Assembly (NCBI GenBank): GCA_964512675.1
Contig: CAZEJR010000002.1
Location: forward strand, 1-64,000
Source: A07HB70 sp964512675
GTDB taxonomy: Archaea > Halobacteriota > Halobacteria > Halobacteriales > Haloferacaceae
DNA: 64,000 nucleotides
Direction: 5' to 3'
Shown: in pieces, positions 50,401-57,385 of the stretch
Layout: each line of letters opens with the position of its first letter
Numbering within the stretch: position 1 is the first letter of the stretch
The notes under the pieces: generated by a model
What the model saw: only the letters and a program-made list of their open reading frames with translations
What the model was told of the DNA's origin: nothing
The model's database searches: none
Made by a program: the position numbers and the translations under genes

Positions 50401-51534
50401 GAGCGTGACGTGCGACGAGTTGCGCCGGACGAGTTCGACGTGACCGGTGTCCGCGACGTGCGCCTCGGCGTCGAACACCGCGCGGAGAAACGCCGCGCGG
50501 CTGTCGTCGTCGGCACCGACGAGCGCCGACCCGATCGCGTCGGTATCGCCCGTCGCGCCCGCGAAGACGTCGAACACGGACTCGAGGTAGTGTGTGAGTG
50601 TCCGGGTGGTCGCCTCGACGTACTCGACACCGTGCCGGACGCCGGTACGCGGGTCGAGCCCGAACAGGTCGACGAGTGGGTCCGCGAACGCGGAGCGGAG
50701 TGTCTCCGACGTAGTAGAGAACGTCACCCGGCCACAGTCGATCCGCGCCTCTGCGACCGCGAGTCCGACGAACGTCGCGAGGGACGGCGTAACCTCGTCC
50801 GGAGGGGTGATCGGTCGCGACCGGTTCCCCGTCGGCCCGACGTACTGGACTCGCTCGGTCGCCGCCTGGATTGCCGAGGGCGAGGCGACCTCGCGGAGCG
50901 TCGAGAGCAGGACGGTCCGGTCGAGCCCACGGTCTCGCGCGAACCGCTCGGTGACGGTTACGCGCGTCCGCTGACCGTCCATCCGCGCTGCCCAGTTCAG
51001 GCCGCTGTCGTCCGGCGTCGGGACCGAGAGTGGTCGTGCTACCCGGTCGCCGGCGTCGAGGTCCGTCGCCGCTCGCCACGAGAGGCCGTCTCCGTCGACG
51101 ACGAGTAGTCTGTGTTCCGGAGTGACGCGGAGCGTCGCCCCGTCCCGGGTCTCGACCGCGACCAGCTCGTCCGCCTCCGTCGAGAACACGTGCGACGGCT
51201 CGACGTACTCGAACTCGCCGCCGGGACCGAAGGTTGCAACTTCCGTCGCGTCGGCTGGCTCTGCGAAGCCGTCGGCGTCACCGACGACCGTCTCGACCCG
51301 TTCGATACCCCGGTTCGTCAGGACGGGCGTCTCGCCGGTGATACACTTCCCGACACCCGCCGGCCCCGCAAAGAGAAGGTGCGGCAGGTCGTCCCGGTCG
51401 ACGTAGCTCCCCAGGCGCTCGACCGTGTCGCCCTGGCCGTTGATCTCCGAGAGCCGCTGTGGCCGGTACTTCTCGATCCAGATCTCCCGGCCGACCGACG
51501 TCGCCTCGTCGTCTCCTGACTCGGCCTCGCTCAT
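47404..51534 (-). CDS. rfcS: replication factor C small subunit precursor with two inteins
   Basis: Clamp-loader subunit that opens PCNA and loads it on primed DNA. The precursor from ATG 51534 has 1376 residues; after removal of two inteins 327 remain, the usual size. N terminus: IWIEKYRPQRLSEINGQGD. Intein 1 (64-708) interrupts Walker A right after GPAGVGK; intein 2 (771-1174) follows the Walker B FLDEADSL. Extein continues NASDERGID between them, and SEAQSALRRTMEQFSDNTRF and the SRC motif (IDPIQSRCAVFRF) after. ATP binding needs both splicings. Longer in-frame upstream sequence lacks family similarity. Confidence 0.97.
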   Translation of the reverse strand: MSEAESGDDEATSVGREIWIEKYRPQRLSEINGQGDTVERLGSYVDRDDLPHLLFAGPAGVGKCITGETPVLTNRGIERVETVVGDADGFAEPADATEVATFGPGGEFEYVEPSHVFSTEADELVAVETRDGATLRVTPEHRLLVVDGDGLSWRAATDLDAGDRVARPLSVPTPDDSGLNWAARMDGQRTRVTVTERFARDRGLDRTVLLSTLREVASPSAIQAATERVQYVGPTGNRSRPITPPDEVTPSLATFVGLAVAEARIDCGRVTFSTTSETLRSAFADPLVDLFGLDPRTGVRHGVEYVEATTRTLTHYLESVFDVFAGATGDTDAIGSALVGADDDSRAAFLRAVFDAEAHVADTGHVELVRRNSSHVTLLSYLLASLGVPSRRKTVERATTNGSGTVREYEVLSVSGADSLRRFADSVGFDLDRNAEALADHAAKRATPNHDTMPAQSAVRRLRDELNLSPAEPFGDSLDSETPGRRAHTDELREVAEAATSRLEAAQTVVETLDGLAPLLSATGRLSAQRADARTDLDPLATRTRPVDERDIRTDRLLGCADGRHTPTAERVGQLLTDVDRCDTPPVGRVRETLVDCIDALGASYADVSDGLRIRRSELSTLLDDDHDVRSLAALGTVADRVRSLANEMLSLDVVERLRTVDRLATGSLYFDAVESVERDETGGRVYDLTVPDTENYVAGAVPTVVHNTTSATAIARELYGDDWRGNFLELNASDERGIDVVRDRIKNFARTSFGGYDHRIVFLDEADSLCLPPGTDVVTGYPSAPEVKPVEAVADDGEPMPSVDFETNEIQPDTGRFVDSGVADFFEVELADGRQVTASLTHPFFVVSDDGKLVERELRELEPGDEIADFGDEVGVSRCGVCGDWTAGRFCSHAWENEGHGREMRGEGTPMRGTARSDERREKAVSALSDGPLAGEDSSNHGGNLHGVRVRDLDEDDVARYDEQPSEMRSGTPRESCVVDADPAATIGRSTSEWPAGLDEESRRAIGRKRVRNTDCLVHDVSPIRDPTVVESVSTAPTDTEPFAAETEYHEELGHPVRSSWVREVAEALRDAGIEHEREYDPAFELSGSAYCPDFPADDTVIEVGGVGDEAPPHDRHDDRDAFDPAAVSDGGRRAASTAEIRSIEYSHRGRAYNVSMEDTPNFVLANGILTHNTSEAQSALRRTMEQFSDNTRFVLSCNYSSKIIDPIQSRCAVFRFSPLDDDAVAAQTEEIAAAEDIDLTDDGREALVYAAAGDMRRAINALQAAATTGETVDEEAVFTVTSTARPEEIEAMVGSAVDGDFAAARAELDRLLTDVGMAGGDVIDQLHRSAWDLDLPDRATVRLLERMGEADYRITEGANEQVQLEAMLAALALD
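48013..49224 (-). other. RfcS intein 2 (Walker B site) with non-LAGLIDADG insert
   Basis: Residues 771-1174 (404), beginning CLPPGTDVVTGYPSAPEVKP and ending NVSMEDTPNFVLANGILTHN; next extein residue Thr. Splicing block B is TASLTHPFFV. The insert lacks LAGLIDADG. It shows a Cys/His knuckle (Cys880, Cys883, Cys892, His894), a NUMOD3-like stretch GTPMRGTARSDERREKAV, and a PD-(D/E)XK-like core EREYDPAFEL, YCPDFPADDTVIEVGG with Asp1095 and Glu1104 but no clear Lys and little after it. This resembles Vsr-like/restriction-fold homing nucleases, probably decayed. Confidence 0.88.
49411..51345 (-). other. RfcS intein 1 (Walker A site), 645 residues
   Basis: Begins CITGETPVLTNRGIE and ends with VYDLTVPDTENYVAGAVPTV and VHN; the next extein residue is Thr. 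Block B is LRVTPEHRLLV with its His. The LAGLIDADG motifs are altered: FVGLAVAEARIDC and FLRAVFDAEAHV, where Asp-Gly became Glu-Ala, so cleavage may be lost. About 200 residues of helical, possibly DNA-binding sequence (about 440-650, e.g. GRVRETLVDCIDALGASYAD) follow, making this one of the longest inteins for this type of site. Confidence 0.93.
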
Positions 51535-51610
51535 ACCGCGCCGTCGGTCCCGCCGGCCTATAAACCGCCCGAGACAGAAGGCACAAGCGCGTCCGCGACT
51601 GTGTCCGGGC

Positions 51611-51685
51611 GTGACCAGCATCGTCTGCGTCGGGGGCTGCGACGCGCCCGAAACCACGGGGATCGGGTCGGTGGTCGACGGATGA
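51611..51685 (+). CDS. possible 24-residue upstream ORF
   Basis: GTG 51611 opens a 24-codon frame (MTSIVCVGGCDAPETTGIGS...) whose TGA overlaps the ATG of the redoxin gene as ATGA, the coupling pattern seen at many junctions here. A CxxxC pair is present. It could be a leader peptide controlling the redoxin gene, or chance. Confidence 0.28.
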   Translation: MTSIVCVGGCDAPETTGIGSVVDG

Positions 51686-52209
51686 GTAGCCGGCCCGCCC
51701 ACCCCGTCGCGCCGGCGGTGACCCTGCCGAACGTCGGGCGGGGCCCGGACCCGTACGTCCTGTACGAGACGGCAGCCGACGTCGTCGTCGTCCTGTTCCA
51801 GCGCGACTACTACTGTACGAACTGTCGCGCACAGGTCGACGACGTCGCCGTCCGCGCGGACGAGTTCCGCGAGCGCGGCGCGGAGGTCGTCTCGGTCCTG
51901 CCCGAGCCGAGCGAACGGGCCCGCGGGTGGGTCGACGACCCGCCGTTTCCGGTGCTCGCCGACCCCGACGGGAGCGTCGGCGAGTCGTACGGCCAGCGCG
52001 TGCGGTTCGGGCCGGTCGGACGGCTGCACGACCTGATCGGTCGGATGCCGGTGGCCGCCGTCGTCGACGCCAGACCGGACGACCCGCGGCTGGTCGAGAG
52101 CCACCGCGGGACGACCCCGTGGGACCGGCCGAGCGTCGACGACCTGCTCGGGTCGGTCGACGCGGTGCTGGCCGACGACGGAGACGAGCGCCGCCCGTCC
52201 GGCGTGTGA
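51682..52209 (+). CDS. peroxiredoxin-like / thioredoxin-fold protein
   Basis: A 175-residue AhpC/TSA-type redoxin. VVVVLFQRDYYCTNCRAQVD provides the CxxC pair (Cys45, Cys48), where the first Cys is the peroxidatic position in the family. EVVSVLPEPSERARGWVDD and PFPVLADPDGSVGESYGQR follow the Prx-like pattern. It probably reduces peroxides or disulfides in the cytosol. It is translationally coupled to the GNAT gene downstream (GTGA at 52206-52209). ATG 51682 matches the domain start. Confidence 0.87.
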   Translation: MSSRPAHPVAPAVTLPNVGRGPDPYVLYETAADVVVVLFQRDYYCTNCRAQVDDVAVRADEFRERGAEVVSVLPEPSERARGWVDDPPFPVLADPDGSVGESYGQRVRFGPVGRLHDLIGRMPVAAVVDARPDDPRLVESHRGTTPWDRPSVDDLLGSVDAVLADDGDERRPSGV

Positions 52210-52577
52210 ACGTCCGCCGGGCCGCGCCGGACGACCTGCCGGCGCTGATGCGGGTGGTAGACGGCGCGATGCTCGACGTCGACGCCGACGCGGTCGCTCG
52301 GAGCGCCGCCGCGGGCGAGAGCCTGCGGGCCGACGACGGCGGGACAGCCGTCGGCGTCCTCGTGCGCGACGGCGCGTTCGTCCGCGCGCTCGCGGTGCGA
52401 GAGCCCCGGCGCGGCGACGGGATCGGTCGTGTGCTCGTCGAACGGGCAGCGGCAGAGACAGAGCGCCTCGTCGCCGACTGCCGCCCCGACGTCGCGGGGT
52501 TCTACGAGTCCTGTGGGTTCCGGGTGGTCGAGCGCGACGGGCGGGCCTACGGTGTCCGGCGGACAGAGCACGGGTGA
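52206..52577 (+). CDS. GNAT family N-acetyltransferase
   Basis: A small 123-residue acetyltransferase using acetyl-CoA. NVRRAAPDDLPALMRVVDGA is the N-terminal motif; VRALAVREPRRGDGIGRVLVE carries motif A with the acetyl-CoA loop (RRGDGIG, a variant of Q/RxxGxG/A); FYESCGFRVVERDGRAYGVR is motif B. The substrate is unknown. Co-transcribed with the redoxin gene by the overlapping GTGA. It converges on the phosphohexomutase gene. Confidence 0.9.
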   Translation: MNVRRAAPDDLPALMRVVDGAMLDVDADAVARSAAAGESLRADDGGTAVGVLVRDGAFVRALAVREPRRGDGIGRVLVERAAAETERLVADCRPDVAGFYESCGFRVVERDGRAYGVRRTEHG

Positions 52578-52590
52578 CCGGTGACGCGGG

Positions 52591-53982
52591 CTACGGCGTG
52601 AGCCGCTCGACGAGCGCACGACCGTGCTCGAGGACGTCGGCGACGGCCTCGTCGTCGGTCCCCTCCGCGTAGACCCGCATCTTCGGCTCGGTGCCCGACG
52701 GTCGGACGAGGAGCCACGCGCCGTCCTCGAGGAGGAGTTTGAACCCGTCGAGCGTCACGACGTCGGCGACGCTCCGTCCGGCGACCGTCTCGGGGATCTC
52801 GTCGCCGAGCGCGTCGATCACGGCTGGCTTGGCCTCGTCCGGACAGTCGACGCTCACGCGGTCGGCGGCGATGGTGCCGTGTTCGGCGGCGATTCGGTCG
52901 AGGCGGTCGTCGAGCGACGCCGTCGTCGCCGCCGCCGCGAGCACCGCCGCCAGCAGGACACCGTCCTTCTCGCGGATGTGGCCCCGGAGTGTGTGGCCGC
53001 CGGACTCCTCGCCGCCGGCCAGCGCGTCGTGCTCGGCGATTGCCTGTGCGACCCACTTGAACCCGACCGGGGTCTCGACCGCCCGCTCGCCGTTTGCCTC
53101 CGCGATACGGTCGAGCAGGAAGGTGGTCGAGACGCTCCGCACGACGGGGCCGGACTCGTCGCGGTCCGCGAGCAGGTGGTCGTACAGCACCGCGAGCACG
53201 CGGTTGCCGTCGAGGTGGCCGTGTTCGGGCGCGACCAGCGCGACCCGGTCGGCGTCGCCGTCGTTCGCGACGCCGAGGTCGGCGTCGCCGTTCCGGACGC
53301 GGTCGACCAGCTCCGCGACGTTGTCGGCGGACGGCTCCGGGTGTGTCCCGCCGAACGTCCGGTCGGTCTCACACCGGACGCGCCGGACGTCGGCGCCGAG
53401 CGACTCCAAGAGCGCGTCGGTCGCCCCCCGGCCGCTCCCGTGGATCGCGTCGTACGCGACCGTCAGCCCCGAGAGGTCGGTGTCGACGAGACGTCGGGCG
53501 TGGTCTGCGTACGGCGAGAACAGGTCGGCGCGAACGGCGGCGCCGGGGGCGTCCGGCGGGGGCGGCGACTCGCCGAGCCGGGTCTCGACGTCGTCGGTGA
53601 CATCGGGGAGCGCGGGCGCGCCGTCTGCCGGAATGAACTTCACGCCGTTGTACTCCGGCGGGTTGTGCGAGGCGGTGAGCATCAGCGCGCCACGGGCGTC
53701 CCTGTCGACGACCGACCACGCGACCACGGGGGTCGGTCTGTCGCGCTCCGGCAGGACGACGTCGAACCCTGCCGCGGTCAGTTCGTCGGCGAGCGACTCG
53801 GCGAACCCCTCGCTCGTCTCGCGGGCGTCGTAGCCGACGACGACCTCGCCGCGCTCGCCGTCGCCCGCCGCGACCAGGTGGGCCGCGACTGCTCGGCCCA
53901 CGACCCGCAGACGGTCGTCGGTGAACGTGTCGAGCCGAGCGCGCCAGCCGTCGGTCCCGAAGGCGATTGCGTCGGTGGCCAT
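52591..53982 (-). CDS. phosphoglucomutase/phosphomannomutase family protein
   Basis: Alpha-D-phosphohexomutase of 463 residues interconverting hexose-1- and -6-phosphates (or the amino-sugar equivalents). Start region AIAFGTDGWRARL, phosphoserine loop LMLTASHNPPEYNGVK (Ser105), metal loop NDGDADRVAL, sugar loop GGEESGGHT and phosphate loop LVRPSGTEPKMRVYAEG are all intact. The FGTDGWR start is typical of GlmM/ManB-type archaeal enzymes; the exact sugar cannot be fixed. ATG 53982. Confidence 0.94.
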   Translation of the reverse strand: MATDAIAFGTDGWRARLDTFTDDRLRVVGRAVAAHLVAAGDGERGEVVVGYDARETSEGFAESLADELTAAGFDVVLPERDRPTPVVAWSVVDRDARGALMLTASHNPPEYNGVKFIPADGAPALPDVTDDVETRLGESPPPPDAPGAAVRADLFSPYADHARRLVDTDLSGLTVAYDAIHGSGRGATDALLESLGADVRRVRCETDRTFGGTHPEPSADNVAELVDRVRNGDADLGVANDGDADRVALVAPEHGHLDGNRVLAVLYDHLLADRDESGPVVRSVSTTFLLDRIAEANGERAVETPVGFKWVAQAIAEHDALAGGEESGGHTLRGHIREKDGVLLAAVLAAAATTASLDDRLDRIAAEHGTIAADRVSVDCPDEAKPAVIDALGDEIPETVAGRSVADVVTLDGFKLLLEDGAWLLVRPSGTEPKMRVYAEGTDDEAVADVLEHGRALVERLTP

Positions 53983-54308
53983 GCGGTCTGCAACCCCCGC
54001 CGCGAGTAAAAATCCGCGCCCGTGCGAGGCGCCTCAGACAGCGGGCGAGCGTGCCAGCCGTTGAGCCCACGTGGCAGGTCGGGAGGCCGGCGTGTCTCCA
54101 CGTGTCTCGGCGCGAACGCCGAGCTGCTCTGGCTCCTGCGCCGCGAACCCGGACCCCGCTGACGACCGGCGCGATGCTCGTCCCGCCGGCGACCGCAGTC
54201 GGGGGGTGGCGTTCTGGATCCAGCCCCACCCCGTGGTCACGGTGGTGCAGTCGCTCGGCATCCTCCGTGCGGCGCTGATCCCGGTCCTCGTCGCGTTCGA
54301 CGTCGTCT
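53983..54308. other. intergenic region with possible hydrophobic remnant
   Basis: The gap before the GIY-YIG gene holds no clear gene. On the plus strand a GTG frame (54206-54355) encodes a hydrophobic segment VVTVVQSLGILRAALIPVLV and then runs into the GIY-YIG gene antisense. It could be a remnant or an unrecognised small membrane protein. A TAAAAATCC patch near 54006-54014 is the likely promoter of the mutase gene on the minus strand. Confidence 0.4.
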
Positions 54309-54569
54309 CTACCCGTCCGCCAGTCCGACGAGGGCCGCCTTCTCGGCGCGACTGAGCGCCTTCACCGCGGCCTCGCGCGACATCGCCGCCGACCGACTGT
54401 CGTACCGCTCGACGTGGACGAGGTCGACCGGCGTCCGTCCGCGGGTGTACGCCGCGCCCTCGCCGGCGTCGTGTTCCGCGACGCGGCGCTCGACGTCCGT
54501 CGTGTAGCCGGTGTAGAGGGTGTCGTCGGCACACCTGACGACGTAGACGTAGTGGTCACGGTCCGGCAC
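54309..54569 (-). CDS. GIY-YIG nuclease superfamily protein
   Basis: An 86-residue stand-alone GIY-YIG domain of the UPF0213/YhbQ kind. HYVYVVRCADDTLYTGYTTD is the GIY...YIG element (YVY and YTG), followed by the conserved Arg in VERRVAEHDAG and GAAYTRGRTPVDLVHVE, then Glu in REAAVKALSRAEK. Such proteins may process DNA or RNA structures. GTG 54569 was chosen as the first codon before the conserved start. It follows the zinc protein gene on the same strand with 13 bases between. Confidence 0.88.
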   Translation of the reverse strand: MPDRDHYVYVVRCADDTLYTGYTTDVERRVAEHDAGEGAAYTRGRTPVDLVHVERYDSRSAAMSREAAVKALSRAEKAALVGLADG

Positions 54570-54582
54570 GGTCGGGCGTCGG

Positions 54583-54729
54583 TCAGTCGCCGGCGCGCTG
54601 GCGCGCGGACTCGGCGATGCCGGCGTTTGCCGAGCAGTCGGGACAGGCGAGCACGCGGTCGTGTTCGTCGGCGAAGACACGGGCGAACCGGTCGGAGACG
54701 TGTGAGTCGCAGTGGTGACAGCGAGCCAT
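54583..54729 (-). CDS. 48-residue zinc-finger protein
   Basis: ATG 54729 gives a 48-residue protein, MARCHHCDSHVSDRFARVFA then VLACPDCSANAGIAES, with two CxxC knuckles separated by about 22 residues, a typical haloarchaeal zinc-ribbon mini-protein. An AT-rich GGCATTTACT element lies on the minus strand about 41-50 bases upstream. Probably co-transcribed with the GIY-YIG gene. Role unknown. Confidence 0.75.
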   Translation of the reverse strand: MARCHHCDSHVSDRFARVFADEHDRVLACPDCSANAGIAESARQRAGD

Positions 54730-54948
54730 GGTGGTCCGACGCGAACGTCGGTAGCCGTACAACGGGACGACCGAGTAAATGCCTTCGCGCGCACGCGCGC
54801 GAACCGAACGTGCGTCCAGCAACGAGCGGGGCGGTCCGACGAACGACCGATCGGGGGGCTCCCGCCGCTCGGCGGGGCACTTAAATCTCGGACCCCGAAT
54901 CCGTCGCGCGCGGCCTCCGTGGGCCGTGTCGCGCCGAGATTGGGAAAT

Positions 54949-54960
54949 CTTATTAATAAG
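54949..54960. promoter_or_regulatory. palindromic TATA element of the histone-fold gene
   Basis: CTTATTAATAAG is a perfect 12-base palindrome ending 20 bases before ATG 54981; it serves as a strong TATA box and could also direct divergent transcription toward the zinc-protein gene. A second AT patch (CTTAAATCT, about 54880-54888) lies further upstream. Confidence 0.62.
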
Positions 54961-54980
54961 GCCTCGGTACGCCCGTCCGT

Positions 54981-55148
54981 ATGGCAGACCTGATTGTCAA
55001 GGCCGCGGTGAAGGAAGCGCTCGACGACAAGAACGTCGCATCCGACTTCTACGCTGCGCTCGACGACGAGGTGGCCGAACTGCTCGAGGACGCCGCCCGT
55101 CGGGCCGAGGCAAACGAACGAAAGACCGTCCAGCCGCGCGACCTGTAG
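54981..55148 (+). CDS. DUF1931 family histone-fold mini-protein
   Basis: A 55-residue protein starting MADLIVKAAVKEALDDKNVA and ending ANERKTVQPRDL, almost the consensus of the haloarchaeal DUF1931 family as I remember it. The short helix, long acidic central helix (DEVAELLEDAARRAEAN) and final helix match a histone fold. It likely forms dimers; DNA binding is uncertain because the surface is acidic. The strong TATA palindrome and a downstream T-rich stretch suggest a highly expressed monocistronic gene. Confidence 0.85.
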   Translation: MADLIVKAAVKEALDDKNVASDFYAALDDEVAELLEDAARRAEANERKTVQPRDL

Positions 55149-55174
55149 GGCGCCGCTGGCGCGGCCGACCCGCT

Positions 55175-55186
55175 CCGTTCTTTTCG
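55175..55186 (+). terminator. T-rich terminator candidate
   Basis: CCGTTCTTTTCG, 27 bases after the histone-fold gene stop, is the only pyrimidine/T-rich run here. Archaeal termination needs short T runs without a hairpin, so this is a plausible end for that transcript. Confidence 0.35.
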
Positions 55187-55192
55187 AGCCGC

Positions 55193-55882
55193 CTACTGGC
55201 TGGTCACCCGGACGCCGTCGGGTCCGCCGACGTGGACCGCGTCCGCCAGCCCGACGAACAGACCGTGTTCGACGACGCCCGGCACGCCCGAGAGCAGCGT
55301 CGCCAGCCGGTCCGGGTCGTCGACAGTCCCGAAGTCACAGTCGAACACCAAGTGGCCGTTGTCCGTCACCACCGGACCGTCCTTCCGAGCCGCGTCCCGG
55401 AGCGTCGGGTCACCGCCGACCGACTCGACGCGGGCGGCGACCGCCGACCGTGCCGGCGGCAGGACCGCGACCGGAACGGGGTGCGAGAGCGGCCGTGCGA
55501 GCTTGCGCTCGTCGACGACGACCACGAGCCGGTCGGCGGCGGCGGCGACTACTTTCTCGCGGGCGTGTGCAGCGCCGCCGCCCTTCACCAGCGCCCGTCC
55601 GTCCGGGAGCGCCTCGTCGGCGCCGTCTATCGCGACGTCCACCCGCGCGACGTCCGCAAGCGGCTGCAGTGGAACCCCGGCGTCGCGCGCAAGCGCCCGC
55701 GACTGGTGTGAGGTGGCGACACCGACGACCTCGCGACCGGCGTCGACCGCCGCGCCCAGCGCCCGGATCGCGTGCGCCGCGGTACTGCCCGTTCCTAGCC
55801 CCACCACGTCGCCGTCGGACACCGTCGCAGCCGCCGACTCTCCCGCGCGTCGCTTTGCCGCCCGGACCGCGTCGTCGTCCAT
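55193..55882 (-). CDS. rpiA: ribose-5-phosphate isomerase A
   Basis: Interconverts ribose-5-phosphate and ribulose-5-phosphate; 229 residues. Signature stretches: VVGLGTGSTAAHAIRAL (substrate phosphate loop), VGVATSHQSRALARDAGVPL, VDVAIDGADEALPDGRALVKGGGAAHAREK split over the active site with Asp and Lys, and GPVVTDNGHLVFDCDFG near the C terminus. ATG 55882. It feeds PRPP synthetase, encoded by prs in this window. Stand-alone gene. Confidence 0.95.
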   Translation of the reverse strand: MDDDAVRAAKRRAGESAAATVSDGDVVGLGTGSTAAHAIRALGAAVDAGREVVGVATSHQSRALARDAGVPLQPLADVARVDVAIDGADEALPDGRALVKGGGAAHAREKVVAAAADRLVVVVDERKLARPLSHPVPVAVLPPARSAVAARVESVGGDPTLRDAARKDGPVVTDNGHLVFDCDFGTVDDPDRLATLLSGVPGVVEHGLFVGLADAVHVGGPDGVRVTSQ

Positions 55883-56044
55883 GCCGGGCGCTCGTGGGGC
55901 GAACCGATAAGCCCCGGTACCCGCCCGCGACCTCGCGGACCGCGCCGGTCTCGTTGCTCGTCTCTCGTCGCGCCACACCGGAACGGCGGCCGCGTCTGAC
56001 GCTGGCGAACGTTCAAGTTCCCGCCCGAGCGAGGTGAAAGTGGT

Positions 56045-57178
56045 ATGCGCGACCCCGCCGGTGACGACGGGGACGAGATGCTCTCGTGGGACGAGTCGGT
56101 GTTCCGCGACGAGCACGTCTTCGAGGTGGACTACGTGCCCGAGACGTTCGACCACCGCGAGACACAGCTGGAGAGCCTGAAGTACGCGCTCCGCCCCGCG
56201 GTTCGCGGGTCGCGCCCGCTCAACACCGTCGTCCGGGGGCCGCCGGGGACGGGCAAGACGACCGCGGTCTCGAAGCTGTTCGCGGAGCTGTCGGGCCAGC
56301 CGGACGTACGGACGGTCCACGTCAACTGCCAGCTGGACTCGACGCGGTACGCGGTGTTCTCGCGGGTGTTCGAGGACGTGTTCGACTACGAGCCGCCCTC
56401 CTCCGGTATCTCGTTCAAGAAGCTGTTCGGCCAGATCGCCGACCACCTGGTCGAGGACGACGAGACACTGGTGGTGGCGCTCGACGACGTGAACTACCTG
56501 TTCTACGAGAACGAGGCGTCGGACACGCTGTACTCGCTCCTGCGCGCCCACGAGGTCCACGACGGCGCCCGCGTCGGCGTCATCGTCGTCTCGTCGGACC
56601 TCGCGCTGGAGATGATGGAGGAGCTCGACGGTCGCGTCCGGTCGGTGTTCCGTCCGGAGGAGGTGTTCTTCCCGAAGTACGACCCCGAGGAGGTGTACGA
56701 CATCCTCGGCGAGCGGGTCCGACGCGGGTTCGAGGACGGCGTCGTCGGGGCAGACGCCCTCACACACGTCGCCGACCTCACCGCAGAGAGCGGCGACCTG
56801 CGGGTGGGGATCGACCTGCTCCACCGCGCGGGGCTGAACGCCGAGCTGCGCGGGAGCCGGACCGTCTCGCGCGCCGACGTCGACGAGGCCTACGAGAAGT
56901 CGAAGTACGTCCACCTCTCGCGGCGTCTTCAGGAGCTCTCCGAGTCCGAGCGCGCGCTCGTCGCCGTCGTCGCCGACCACGAGGGCGAGCAGGCCGGCGC
57001 CGTCTACGACGCCTTCCACGAGCGCACGGGGCTCGGCTACACCCGCTACTCGGAGCTTCTGAACAAGCTCGACCGGGCGGGGCTGCTCGACACGGCGTAC
57101 GCCGACGTGGAGGGGCGCGGGCGCTCGCGGCGGATCGAACTCGCACACGAGACCGCGGCGGTGCGCGACCGGCTGTAG
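56045..57178 (+). CDS. Orc1/Cdc6 family replication protein
   Basis: An AAA+ initiator-type protein of 377 residues. Walker A is VVRGPPGTGKTTAVSKLF, Walker B VVALDDVNYLF (a DD pair rather than the usual DE), sensor 1 VGVIVVSSDLALE and sensor 2 SGDLRVGIDLLHRAG. A C-terminal winged helix follows (LNKLDRAGLLDTAYADVEGR). Haloarchaea carry many Orc1/Cdc6 paralogues, some tied to origins and some not. No ORB-type repeats were found around it, so it is probably not origin-linked. The divergent gene upstream is rpiA. Confidence 0.93.
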   Translation: MRDPAGDDGDEMLSWDESVFRDEHVFEVDYVPETFDHRETQLESLKYALRPAVRGSRPLNTVVRGPPGTGKTTAVSKLFAELSGQPDVRTVHVNCQLDSTRYAVFSRVFEDVFDYEPPSSGISFKKLFGQIADHLVEDDETLVVALDDVNYLFYENEASDTLYSLLRAHEVHDGARVGVIVVSSDLALEMMEELDGRVRSVFRPEEVFFPKYDPEEVYDILGERVRRGFEDGVVGADALTHVADLTAESGDLRVGIDLLHRAGLNAELRGSRTVSRADVDEAYEKSKYVHLSRRLQELSESERALVAVVADHEGEQAGAVYDAFHERTGLGYTRYSELLNKLDRAGLLDTAYADVEGRGRSRRIELAHETAAVRDRL

Positions 57179-57385
57179 TCGGCGGCCCCGCTCGCTCGGG
57201 AGCGCGAGCACCGGCGCCGAGCACGGGACGAGCGCGGCGAGGAGACCGGAGCCGGCGCGTGGCGCCCGGTCGCAGACGTGACCGACAGCCGGCGGCGACG
57301 AGGACTGCCGCCGGTCGGCCCGGTCGGCGGCGTGTCCGACCACCGAGCCGAACGCGTACCGAGGGCGACACCGGGCTGTCAGAGC

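Noticed and set aside
55883..57385. replication origin beside the orc1/cdc6 gene
   Set aside because: No ORB-like repeats (TTCCAGTGGAAAC type) or AT-rich unwinding region were seen on either side of the gene.
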